Assembly: GCA_002951815.1 (NCBI GenBank)
Contig: CP019454.1
Coordinates: forward strand, 992,001-1,056,000
Reading direction: 5' to 3'
From: Sulfobacillus thermotolerans
GTDB taxonomy: Bacteria; Bacillota; Sulfobacillia; Sulfobacillales; Sulfobacillaceae
DNA length: 64,000 nt
Position numbers and translations under genes: made by a program. Position 1 is the first letter of the stretch. Each line of letters begins with the position of its first letter. Under the pieces are notes generated by a model. That model made no database searches. It was not told the origin of the DNA and worked only from the letters and a program-made list of their open reading frames with translations. Shown here in pieces: positions 1 to 7,294 of the stretch.

Positions 1-618
1 TTCCCATAAAGACCAGTGTGGCAGAGACGCTATGGTGGGTTCCTCGTGGGACCCGAAGAGGGAGAGGAAGAATCCAGCGGTTCCGATAGTCCCGAGGATG
101 AATCCCATGGCCGTCCACCCCAAATGGCCGTATAAAAGGGGAGGGGCGGCAACCCCAATCAACAGAGCAATAACTCCCACGACTTGTCGGGGGAATTGGG
201 CCCGTGTGCGCTGTTGGACAGAACGAAACATTTCCGGGAATAAACTCGTCCAATTAAGTACCACGGTCAAATAGGTCAGGTCAAAGAACATGACAATGAA
301 TAAAAAGTATGCCGGAAGCCATTGGTGGGAAACCACCGGGTGCCAGAGAAAGAAAAAGAGAATGCCAACCGGGAGGCTCAATCCGGCAATATACGGGATA
401 CGGCGTCCAAACCGGGTGCGAGTACGGTCTGACCATTGGCCAATGGCGGGATTTAACACGGCATGCCAAACACTTTGAACGGCCATTGCGGCGGTAATCG
501 CGCCTAAAGGAGCTCGAAGATGGTCAATATAGAAGAAAAGGGCAAAGGTAGCAAACGCTTGACTAAAGATATTGCTGCCTAAGTTACCAAGCGCATACCA
601 TTTAGGCCGAATAGCCAT
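1..618 (-). CDS. GPH-type (MFS) sugar:cation symporter, C-terminus cut by window edge
   Basis: Reading the minus strand from an ATG at 618 gives an open frame of 206 codons that runs off the window. The N-terminus (MAIRPKWYALGNLGSN) is followed by hydrophobic segments and the loop DRTRTRFGRRIPYI, which matches the cytoplasmic loop typical of the glycoside-pentoside-hexuronide (GPH) symporter family (MelB, XynB/YicJ, YihO/YihP types). A good ribosome site (AAGGAGATTCCCGTG) precedes the ATG. The start lies inside the last codons of the upstream glycosidase gene (17-bp overlap), so the two are translationally coupled. By context it imports the glycoside cleaved by that enzyme. The exact substrate cannot be read from the sequence. 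Confidence 0.85.
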   Translation of the reverse strand, partial: MAIRPKWYALGNLGSNIFSQAFATFALFFYIDHLRAPLGAITAAMAVQSVWHAVLNPAIGQWSDRTRTRFGRRIPYIAGLSLPVGILFFFLWHPVVSHQWLPAYFLFIVMFFDLTYLTVVLNWTSLFPEMFRSVQQRTRAQFPRQVVGVIALLIGVAAPPLLYGHLGWTAMGFILGTIGTAGFFLSLFGSHEEPTIASLPHWSLWE

Positions 619-3049
619 CACGGGAATCTCCTTTCTTATCATGCCATAAGCGAACGATACAGGTTAATGGGGTTACAGCGCCGTGCAAAGAAAGTGCGAC
701 GGCGCCCTCAAACGCCGCAAACTGGCAACGGGTACCGGGGTTTAAGCGTACCTTGACGGCGCTATGAGTGCCTTTTGGCAGGTGCGTTGCGTAAACGGGC
801 ATAGCTATAGAATCATCCATGGGACACAAACTCCCAGCGCTCGGTTGATACTGCCAGACCAACGTGCCGCCACTTGGCAATGCCCATTCTCCAGTGGTGG
901 GATCATCACCACAACTCATATAGAGGGTGAGGTATTCAAGGGCGTGTGGCAGATCGGTTCCAGGCCCTTGTCCAATGGGGATGAATGAGTCTACAATGCC
1001 TTCCATTACTTCATCTGCAATCTCAACCCCTTCCATCAGGGGGAGGGTGGCGCCAAGGCGTACGTACAAAGGCAGGCGGTCATCGGGAATGGCCGCTGAG
1101 ATCCACTGTGGGCCCGTATATATTGTATTGGTCCACCAGCAGCGCCACGATCCGGTGGGAAAATAGAGACGGTGTTGCTTAGAAGATCGTTTCGTCACTG
1201 GAATGACCAAGAGATCGGATCCGAGCATAAATTGTTGATCCAGCGTCCAACTGACGGGGTCGGTGGGAAAAACCATATACATGGGACGCACGAGGGGCAG
1301 TCCGACCTGGGTGGCTTGCACGGCTAAGTGGTGAAAATACGGATAAAGGGCAGTATGTAAGCGGGTATAACGGGTATAGACCACTAAAGTTTCCTCATCT
1401 TTGGTGAAATGCCAGTTTCTGGGGCGTGCCGTGCCATGATGGGTGCGCATAACTGGCAATAGGGCGGCCAGTTGGAGCCAGCGCCAGTATAAGAGACGTC
1501 CAGAGGGCTTGGTCAAGCCAAACGTCATATAGCCCGCGATATCAGTAGCCCAGTAGAAAAATCCTGCGACTTGGGCGGAAAGCACTTGGGGAATGACAGT
1601 GGGCAAGCCGTCAGCTTCTTCAAAGTCTGTATCGGAGTCTCCGCCCCACATGACCGGAGCCAGGCGATGCGTTCCAACCCATGCGGAACGGACAAAAAAC
1701 GTATAATCTCCTGATGGGCGGGCGTTGTCCCAAAAAGTCCGGTTAATCTGCTGCCAAAGTAAAGGATAGCGATTATGGGTATGCCAGCCTGTCGTCTTAT
1801 CGGCCATGATGGCGTTAACTGGGAGATATTCGCCAAAATCGGCCATCCACCCATCGAAGCCTAGCTGCCGCGCTGGCTCAAAGAGATGCGTCGAGATCCA
1901 ACTTTGGGCGTTGGGATGCGTCAGGTCAAGCTCGCCATGGGCAATTCCTAAAATGGGAATGCGGACAGGTAAGCCTGATGCATCTTGCACGAGCATGTGG
2001 TCCTTTGATGCCTGTTGATATAAAGGGGTGCCTTCTGTGACCTCGGGGCAAAAATATCCAAGCATCTTAAAGCCGGTCGAATGGAGCTGATGGGATAAGG
2101 CAGGAAAATTAGGATACAGACTCTGGTCCGGCTGATGCGTTAACGGGCGCATCCAAAACCGCCGGGCGTTTTGTTGAGAACCCATCCAGTCTTCAATCCA
2201 AATCGCACTGGAGGGGATGCGCTTATTCCGTAAAAATCGGCTCAGTGCCTGAGCTTCAGCCTGGCCTTGTACGCTATCATTCCAAGGAGCAAATATCCAC
2301 GCGGGAGGCTGGGGCGGGCGTTGGAGGACGGCGAATTGGCGTGTCATCACCTGTTCGGGATCCTTTCCCGCAACAACGTGCAATGTTGTCTGATGCGACC
2401 AAATTTGGGCGCGCCGCCATGTTGATTGGAGGTGCCACCGGATCATTTCAGTAGATTCAAACCATGCGCTATATCCCGCTGAACTCAGCCATAAAGGGAC
2501 CGATGCGTAAGAGGCATAAGGACCTTTGGGAAAGGGAACAAAGGGCAAAAACTTCAGCCACCGTGACCATCGTCCGAGTCCGACGGGTCCTTCTTCTACC
2601 CATGAGTCAAACCGTGCGGGGGGATGAATACTGTGCGTGTGTTCGCCAAATCCCTTCCAAGATTCTGCCGCGGGAGTTTGCCAAACGATCTCAAGCAGCG
2701 CATTGGGATATTCCGTTTGCACCTCGATAACCGTGTGCCATGGCTCAATGGTGGTGAGCGTTAGGGTCAAGGCGAGATGACGCGCACTTCGCAATGTCAC
2801 CCGCAAGACGCTGGAATTTAGCCATTGGACATGTCCGGCCACAATGGGAACGATATGGGTAGGGCGTCGCCGAATGAAATCCCACGCCATCACCCGCCTG
2901 ATTTTAGGGGGACGAGTTTCAACGATGCGCCACGACGAAAAGGGCCATCGCATTAGCGTTTGGTCGCCGTAGCCAATCTCCAAGGACAAATCGGCATCCC
3001 TGAAGGTGTAGCTTATTGGATAGGACCCTTTTACATGAGGTGATGACAT
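602..3049 (-). CDS. GH31 glycoside hydrolase, YihQ (sulfoquinovosidase)-like clade
   Basis: Retaining alpha-glycosidase of family GH31, 815 aa. The nucleophile motif is GWMADFGEYLP with Asp404, and the acid/base is Asp471 in WGGDSDTDF. The wording of these motifs, the N-terminal WVEEGPVGLGR segment and the C-terminal PVMRTHHG match the YihQ branch better than YicI-type alpha-xylosidases (KTDFGE) or plain alpha-glucosidases. From memory, YihQ uses Arg301, Trp304 and Tyr508 to bind the sulfonate. Here an RxxW (Arg296-Trp299) and Tyr507 fall in the same places, while the Gln of its QDW motif is Glu286. No signal peptide is seen, so it is cytoplasmic and acts after import by the overlapping GPH symporter. 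It is about 130 residues longer than YihQ, mainly at the C-terminus. Alpha-glucoside or alpha-xyloside specificity is not excluded. Confidence 0.85.
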   Translation of the reverse strand: MSSPHVKGSYPISYTFRDADLSLEIGYGDQTLMRWPFSSWRIVETRPPKIRRVMAWDFIRRRPTHIVPIVAGHVQWLNSSVLRVTLRSARHLALTLTLTTIEPWHTVIEVQTEYPNALLEIVWQTPAAESWKGFGEHTHSIHPPARFDSWVEEGPVGLGRWSRWLKFLPFVPFPKGPYASYASVPLWLSSAGYSAWFESTEMIRWHLQSTWRRAQIWSHQTTLHVVAGKDPEQVMTRQFAVLQRPPQPPAWIFAPWNDSVQGQAEAQALSRFLRNKRIPSSAIWIEDWMGSQQNARRFWMRPLTHQPDQSLYPNFPALSHQLHSTGFKMLGYFCPEVTEGTPLYQQASKDHMLVQDASGLPVRIPILGIAHGELDLTHPNAQSWISTHLFEPARQLGFDGWMADFGEYLPVNAIMADKTTGWHTHNRYPLLWQQINRTFWDNARPSGDYTFFVRSAWVGTHRLAPVMWGGDSDTDFEEADGLPTVIPQVLSAQVAGFFYWATDIAGYMTFGLTKPSGRLLYWRWLQLAALLPVMRTHHGTARPRNWHFTKDEETLVVYTRYTRLHTALYPYFHHLAVQATQVGLPLVRPMYMVFPTDPVSWTLDQQFMLGSDLLVIPVTKRSSKQHRLYFPTGSWRCWWTNTIYTGPQWISAAIPDDRLPLYVRLGATLPLMEGVEIADEVMEGIVDSFIPIGQGPGTDLPHALEYLTLYMSCGDDPTTGEWALPSGGTLVWQYQPSAGSLCPMDDSIAMPVYATHLPKGTHSAVKVRLNPGTRCQFAAFEGAVALSLHGAVTPLTCIVRLWHDKKGDSRDGYSA

Positions 3050-3084
3050 AGAACGGACATCGGCTCCCCTGGGAGTTTTTCTTG

Positions 3085-3093
3085 ATTATATCA
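3085..3093 (-). promoter_or_regulatory. Extended -10 promoter element of the GH31/GPH operon
   Basis: On the minus strand the sequence reads TGATATAAT, an extended -10 (TGn plus TATAAT), 36 bp upstream of the GH31 ATG. No good -35 is visible at 17 bp, which fits an extended -10 promoter. Confidence 0.45.
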
Positions 3094-3257
3094 GGATTGA
3101 TAGGGGGCATAAGCTTTTAAAGGTCTTAGATGATTGATAAACGCAAAAGTCTTTAGGAATGTTCGTGCCTCGTTCCCGACGATCGAGTATAACAAAAGAA
3201 GAAAGGAATCGAACGGGCCCCGCCTATTCGGGTTTCCCAGCAAAAGGGAGGATAACT

Positions 3258-4196
3258 GTGCCATTAGATCCGACTGTCCAAGAATATGTTACGCGCATTC
3301 AAGCGCTCCATGCTCCTGCGTTGCGAACGTTAACGCCCGAACAAGCTCGCGAAGGTTTTGTTGCGAGCCAGAAATTGTTGCAAGCCGCGGCGCCTATGAC
3401 CCCGAACATTCTCACTGAGGATTTGATGATACCGGGCCCTTATGGCGAAATTCCCGTGCGCGTATATGCTTCCGCTCATCAAGAGGCTGTTCCTTTAGTC
3501 CTGTTTTTCCACGGGGGTGGCTTTGTTTTAGGTGACATCGAGTCCTATGACCATGTAGCTCGAGCGCTACAAGCTGCATCGAGCGCTGTCGTGATATCAG
3601 TCGGCTACCATCGGCCCCCTGAGTTTAAGTTTCCCAAACCGGTGGACGAATGTTTTGCAGCCTTGCATTGGGTTATGCGTCACGCGACGGATTGGAATAC
3701 GGACCCTCATTGCCTTTTTGTGTCGGGGGACAGCGCGGGTGGTAATCTTGCCGCGGTTGTGGCGCAAAAAGCGCGACACGATGGAATCACGCTAAGGGGA
3801 CAGATTTTATTTTATCCGACAACGGATATGCTTGCAGTCACTGCCTCCAAACAAATCTTTGGTACACAATATTTGTTGCAAAATGATGATATGGCATGGT
3901 TTGGAGAGATGTATTTGCGCACCGTGGAGGATGCTCTATTGCCCGAAGCCTCGCCTGCTCGGTTGCCCAATCTAGCGGGGCTGTCACCAACGTTTATTGC
4001 CACCGCAGAATATGATCCGTTGCGGGACGAAGCCGAGGACTACGCGCATGCATTGCAGGCACAAAGCGTCGATGTATGGCTTCGCCGATATGAAGGTGTC
4101 ATCCACGGATTTGTTTCGGTGCCGTTCTTCGCCCAAGCTAGCGCGGTTATGCGAGACGCCGCGCGATTTATTCAACAACATTGCGCTCCATCTTAG
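3258..4196 (+). CDS. Alpha/beta hydrolase, hormone-sensitive-lipase family esterase
   Basis: Carboxylesterase of the HSL (family IV) type, 312 aa from the GTG at 3258. That start has AAAGGGAGGATAACT just upstream and gives the usual N-terminus (MPLDPTVQEY); an in-frame ATG at 3159 would add an unlikely Arg/Ser-rich leader. The oxyanion-hole motif HGGG sits at residues 85-88 and the nucleophile elbow GDSAGG has Ser159. Asp253 in EYDPLRDE and His283 in IHGF complete the triad. There is no signal peptide, so it acts in the cytoplasm on short-chain esters. The natural substrate is unknown. It stands alone and ends before a terminator shared with dps. Confidence 0.9.
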   Translation: MPLDPTVQEYVTRIQALHAPALRTLTPEQAREGFVASQKLLQAAAPMTPNILTEDLMIPGPYGEIPVRVYASAHQEAVPLVLFFHGGGFVLGDIESYDHVARALQAASSAVVISVGYHRPPEFKFPKPVDECFAALHWVMRHATDWNTDPHCLFVSGDSAGGNLAAVVAQKARHDGITLRGQILFYPTTDMLAVTASKQIFGTQYLLQNDDMAWFGEMYLRTVEDALLPEASPARLPNLAGLSPTFIATAEYDPLRDEAEDYAHALQAQSVDVWLRRYEGVIHGFVSVPFFAQASAVMRDAARFIQQHCAPS

Positions 4197-4273
4197 ACGG
4201 CGCTTGCTGTCTGACAGCTAGGTCTATTTAACGCCAATGCTTGCCGCATGGCATGGCGTCTGACGATAAAAGG

Positions 4274-4310
4274 AAAAAGCCACGCGTCCATGACAGGGGC
4301 GTGGCTTTTT
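4274..4310. terminator. Bidirectional intrinsic terminator between esterase and dps
   Basis: AAAAAGCCACGCG pairs with CGTGGCTTTTT. The A-run on one side and the T-run on the other let it serve both convergent genes. Confidence 0.85.
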
Positions 4311-4328
4311 AAGTACCTTGATGCCCGA

Positions 4329-4808
4329 TTAGTTCACGTGCGATTCTACAAACCATAAATCTTTATCCAATTGGCGGGAAACTTCGGTAAATAGGTCGGC
4401 GGTATCGGCATCGCCTAAAGCTGCGGCTTCGTCAATGGCCCTACGCATGGAATTGGCGACGTCACCAATGACATCGGCTAGGCGATGGATTATCACTTGG
4501 TCTCGGCGGTCTGATGCAGTCCATGGCGCAAGCGTTGTGGTATTTGAGATGGTTTGAGCACAGGTATCCACGGCTGCGCCCAGAGTCGTCGCGCGCTCGG
4601 CAATCATATCGACAGCTTCTAGCACGTGGCTTGCGATCTCATCAAATAGTTGGTGATAGGCAATAAAGTGAGGCCCCTGAACATTCCAATGGGATAATTT
4701 GGTTTGGAGGTAGAGGTCGGTCATCAACACCAGTTCCTGATTTAATAGGGCGGTCAATGCAGTACGATTTTCAGCCGAGAGATCTATCCGTGTGGAGCGT
4801 AACATCAT
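4329..4808 (-). CDS. dps: Dps-family ferritin-like DNA-protection protein
   Basis: Mini-ferritin of 159 aa, the usual Dps length. It oxidises and stores iron using peroxide and protects DNA in stressed or starved cells. The ferroxidase ligands are in place and correctly spaced: His40 (SHW), His52 (YHQ), Asp56, Asp67 and Glu71 (DMIAER). Two tandem ATGs (ATGATG) follow a GGAAAGGTG ribosome site. A near-consensus sigmaA promoter lies directly upstream. The gene is monocistronic and converges on the esterase at a shared terminator. No clear PerR box was recognised. Confidence 0.93.
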   Translation of the reverse strand: MMLRSTRIDLSAENRTALTALLNQELVLMTDLYLQTKLSHWNVQGPHFIAYHQLFDEIASHVLEAVDMIAERATTLGAAVDTCAQTISNTTTLAPWTASDRRDQVIIHRLADVIGDVANSMRRAIDEAAALGDADTADLFTEVSRQLDKDLWFVESHVN

Positions 4809-4833
4809 GTATCACCTTTCCTTTCTATATAGG

Positions 4834-4862
4834 AATATATACTATAAAAGAATTTGTGTCAA
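4834..4862 (-). promoter_or_regulatory. sigmaA-type promoter of dps
   Basis: On the minus strand TTGACA (4862-4857) is followed by exactly 17 bp and TATATT (4839-4834), an almost perfect vegetative promoter about 26 bp upstream of the start codon. Confidence 0.8.
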
Positions 4863-4971
4863 GTAATTCCTTGGGGGTTGATGAAATTATGTGATAGCTT
4901 ACCAACGGCGTCGCGTGGACAATGAAATCCTCTGTGCCACCTAATGTTTGTGATATTAGGAACAAATTTAA

Positions 4972-4987
4972 TGTGAAGCAGTTCACA
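4972..4987. promoter_or_regulatory. CRP/FNR-family operator-like palindrome
   Basis: TGTGAAGCAGTTCACA is a perfect 16-bp palindrome and matches the CRP consensus TGTGA-N6-TCACA exactly. It is followed at 5005-5015 by TGGTAGACT and TATTTT, either of which could be a -10. Depending on the choice, the site centre is at about -38 or -43, near a class II activator position for the gene at 5048. Confidence 0.6.
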
Positions 4988-5047
4988 ATCTCAGAAAATC
5001 ATGGTAGACTATTTTCAACAACGTGAGAAGTGAGAGGAGAGCATGCT

Positions 5048-5209
5048 ATGGGGCAACATGCGATGTCTGCACCAGACAGGGAAACTTCCCAGCAGACTTT
5101 AGTGGATAAATTAGCGGTTGTCGTGCTCCTTGGACTCGCAGCGGCCGGAGGATTATCGGTATTGGGTCTGGTATATGCGGGATTGGCAACTGTCGGACAC
5201 GTGTTGTAA
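5048..5209 (+). CDS. Small single-pass membrane protein (53 aa), function unknown
   Basis: The ORF starts at an ATG preceded by GAGAGGAGAGC. It encodes a polar N-terminus (MGQHAMSAPDRETSQQTLVD) and one long hydrophobic stretch rich in Gly, Ala, Val and Leu, residues 22-50, ending GHVL. It has its own terminator immediately downstream and a CRP/FNR-like palindrome upstream, so it is a self-contained transcription unit. That is the best evidence that it is a real gene. I do not recognise the family. A small subunit of a respiratory or transport complex is possible but not shown. Confidence 0.7.
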   Translation: MGQHAMSAPDRETSQQTLVDKLAVVVLLGLAAAGGLSVLGLVYAGLATVGHVL

Positions 5210-5218
5210 CAGAAGTAC

Positions 5219-5248
5219 AACGCCTCCAATAAAACGGAGGCGTTTTTT
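5219..5248 (+). terminator. Intrinsic terminator of the 53-aa membrane protein gene
   Basis: AACGCCTCC, an 8-nt loop, then GGAGGCGTT running into six T residues. Confidence 0.9.
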
Positions 5249-5296
5249 GCTGTCCCCTTCTGAAAAAAGCGTATCATCAAAGAGGGGGGGAGGTTC

Positions 5297-6463
5297 GTGC
5301 GTGTCCGGCTATGGGCAGTCAATGGGGCGGGACTGGCTTTTAACGTCTCGTTTTTGATGCTAGCGTTGTTGGTCCCGATTGATGCAACGCGTTTAGGATA
5401 CCATGCTTGGGTTGTGGGATTGTTGGCTGCAACGCCTGGCGTTATGCAGTTACCCGCCCGCATTTTAAGTGGGCCATTGACAAGTTTTTTTGGAGAACGC
5501 CGCCTGCTTTTGATCACCTTTGCCGTGGGAGCTTCGGCAGGCCTCTGTGCGGCCACAATTGATATTAGGGTCGTTGGGTTAATTCTTGCGCAATTGTTGA
5601 TTGGAGCGGCTCGGGGGGTTTTTTGGACGGCTGCCCAATCGCTGGCGTCCAAATTGGGGAGTGACCCAGCGCGTAATCTGGGTCAGTTTACCAGTGCCAC
5701 CAAAGCGGGAGCGCTATTGGGAATCGCCACCTCGGGATCAGTTGCCGGGATTTGGGGAATGCCCGTAGCATTTGGCTTGTCCGCGTTCTTATCGGTCGTT
5801 GCTGGGGCCTTGGCTTGGACATTTCCCACGTTCGCTACGGCGGCTACCGGGGCTGACTTTATGAACGCGGTGAAATCCCTAGGACCAGTGGCGAAGAAAC
5901 CGGTGGTCGTGGTAAGTGGTTTGGTTGCATTACTGACCGCACTGCCGCAAGCTCTCGCTCAATCTTTTTATCCTATAAAACTCTTGAGCTTGCACATGTC
6001 AGCACAAGACGCGACCGCTATCACGGCCTTGCAGAGTTTCGGCATGATTGCCGCGGGATTAGGCGCCACAATTCTATTGCGGCGCTGGGGATTTCGACCC
6101 GTGATACTGGGAAGCATTGCGCTGTTAGGAATGTCTGTTGCCCTATCGAGTACAGGCACTGCAACGCTGGTAGCTGTGTTCTTGTTATTGGGAGGCATTG
6201 CGGCGGGGCTTTTGAATGTCGGATTTCTCAGTGCGGTCACAATGTATGGGGATGCCTCTCAGCGAGGACTGTATTTTGGAGTGACACAAGTGTATTTTGT
6301 GTTGGCCATGATTGCAACTCCGGTAATTTCTGGTCTGCTGGTGGTAAAAACCTCATTGTCTGCCATGTTCTTAGCCGATGGGGTCTTTACCCTAATAACC
6401 GGAGCCGTGGTGTGGGGATTGTGGTCATGGGGTTTTCGCCGTGCGGAGCCCATTGCGCCGTGA
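5297..6463 (+). CDS. MFS transporter (12 TM), possible drug or metabolite exporter
   Basis: Major facilitator protein of 388 aa with about 12 hydrophobic segments. The start is a GTG just behind GGGGGGGAGG. Substrate-specific motifs are not evident, and the sequence resembles YfmO/AraJ-like proton-driven efflux carriers only in general form. It is monocistronic, with a terminator on each side, and converges on the operon at 9189-6498. Function beyond membrane transport is unassigned. Confidence 0.85.
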   Translation: MRVRLWAVNGAGLAFNVSFLMLALLVPIDATRLGYHAWVVGLLAATPGVMQLPARILSGPLTSFFGERRLLLITFAVGASAGLCAATIDIRVVGLILAQLLIGAARGVFWTAAQSLASKLGSDPARNLGQFTSATKAGALLGIATSGSVAGIWGMPVAFGLSAFLSVVAGALAWTFPTFATAATGADFMNAVKSLGPVAKKPVVVVSGLVALLTALPQALAQSFYPIKLLSLHMSAQDATAITALQSFGMIAAGLGATILLRRWGFRPVILGSIALLGMSVALSSTGTATLVAVFLLLGGIAAGLLNVGFLSAVTMYGDASQRGLYFGVTQVYFVLAMIATPVISGLLVVKTSLSAMFLADGVFTLITGAVVWGLWSWGFRRAEPIAP

Positions 6464-6464
6464 T

Positions 6465-6493
6465 AAAACGGCAGGCTTATGCCTGCCGGTTTT
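6465..6493. terminator. Bidirectional intrinsic terminator between two convergent transport genes
   Basis: AAAACGGCAGGC-TTAT-GCCTGCCGGTTTT: an 8-bp G/C stem with a tetraloop, flanked by A4 and T4. Confidence 0.85.
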
Positions 6494-6497
6494 GAGA

Positions 6498-6866
6498 TTA
6501 GGCTGGTCCATCGTGCAGAAGACGTCGCATTAATTCATTGAGTAGCGCATCGGTATCGTCTTGATTTTGTACGGGCGTTGCCACCGCGCGTGGCTTTTCG
6601 CGTAGCGGCGAAGGTTCGGGTAAGGGTGTTTGAGGAGTTGGCTGACGGCTCATATGCAGGCGCTTGGGAACAACCGACGCATAAAAGCCTGTGAGGCCTA
6701 CGACGCCTAACACGACGAATAGCCCGCCAAATATGGTGGCCAATGCGAGGCTTGCCGTCCATATATGATGGGAGTGAGGTGCCGGGAAGCCAACGATAGC
6801 AGGCGATAAGATGAGCCATAGCCCCCCTAAAATGCTGAGTCCTGTCAGCCATGAAGCGCTTTTCAT
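6498..6866 (-). CDS. Small membrane protein with two TM segments and a Pro-rich tail
   Basis: 122 aa starting at MKSASWLTGL. The ATG overlaps the stop of the upstream gene by 4 bp (ATGA), which fixes the start; a longer frame exists but would be an Arg-rich artefact. Two hydrophobic helices lie at residues 5-25 and 35-60, with the phrase LILSPAIVGF between them that recalls SPW-repeat membrane proteins. The C-terminal half is Pro/Arg-rich and cytosolic in look, ending LLNELMRRLLHDGPA. It is the third gene of the 9189-6498 operon. Function is unknown, probably accessory to the exporter encoded first. Confidence 0.7.
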   Translation of the reverse strand: MKSASWLTGLSILGGLWLILSPAIVGFPAPHSHHIWTASLALATIFGGLFVVLGVVGLTGFYASVVPKRLHMSRQPTPQTPLPEPSPLREKPRAVATPVQNQDDTDALLNELMRRLLHDGPA

Positions 6867-7294
6867 TTGAGTCCCTCCCCGCGTGCGGTCGTGTGAGGTT
6901 GATGGTCTTGGGAGATGTCGAGCAAGACGTCTTGGGCGAGTTGGCGCAATTCGCGCTCCCAACGTTCTTCTTCGCTTTCGGGGACAACCACTTTAGGCTC
7001 TCGCGCAGTGGAGACGTCTTTAATGTCCTTAGAGGAAATGGCCTGATCGGGAGCTTCACCTTGCGAGAAGGTTATCTGCTGGGGAGTCCATTGTTGGCGT
7101 AATTGACGGATCCACAACGTTAAGGCAATGCCTGAAATGAGGATCATTCCCAACCCTGTCCAGAAAAACGTCTGGGTTGTTTGGTTCCACGGTCCCGGCG
7201 CGTGACGCATGTATAGCCATGGGCTTGCCGTAAGGACAGCGGCTAAGATGAGACTCAAGGCGCTGCTGGTAATCGGCCAAAAATATCGTCTCAT
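6863..7294 (-). CDS. Membrane protein with two TM helices and charged cytosolic tail, unknown function
   Basis: 143 aa. Hydrophobic helices at about residues 8-30 and 42-62 are followed by a hydrophilic tail with an acidic/coiled stretch (EEERWERELRQLAQDVLLDI). It overlaps the MFS gene upstream and the 122-aa gene downstream by 4 bp each, so the three are translationally coupled. The architecture (two helices plus long tail) matches the following gene, and they may interact. No family is recognised. Confidence 0.7.
   Translation of the reverse strand: MRRYFWPITSSALSLILAAVLTASPWLYMRHAPGPWNQTTQTFFWTGLGMILISGIALTLWIRQLRQQWTPQQITFSQGEAPDQAISSKDIKDVSTAREPKVVVPESEEERWERELRQLAQDVLLDISQDHQPHTTARGEGLK

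Noticed and set aside
3159-3257. In-frame ATG extension of the esterase by 33 residues
   Set aside because: No ribosome site there and an atypical Arg/Ser-rich sequence; the GTG at 3258 has a strong site and the usual family N-terminus.
4999-5652. 217-codon minus-strand ORF
   Set aside because: It is antisense to the 53-aa gene, its terminator and the MFS start, and its composition (Pro/Asn/Thr-rich) is that of a shadow frame.
6535-7059. 174-codon minus-strand ORF
   Set aside because: It runs in another frame across the junction of two coupled membrane-protein genes that have clear starts and helices.
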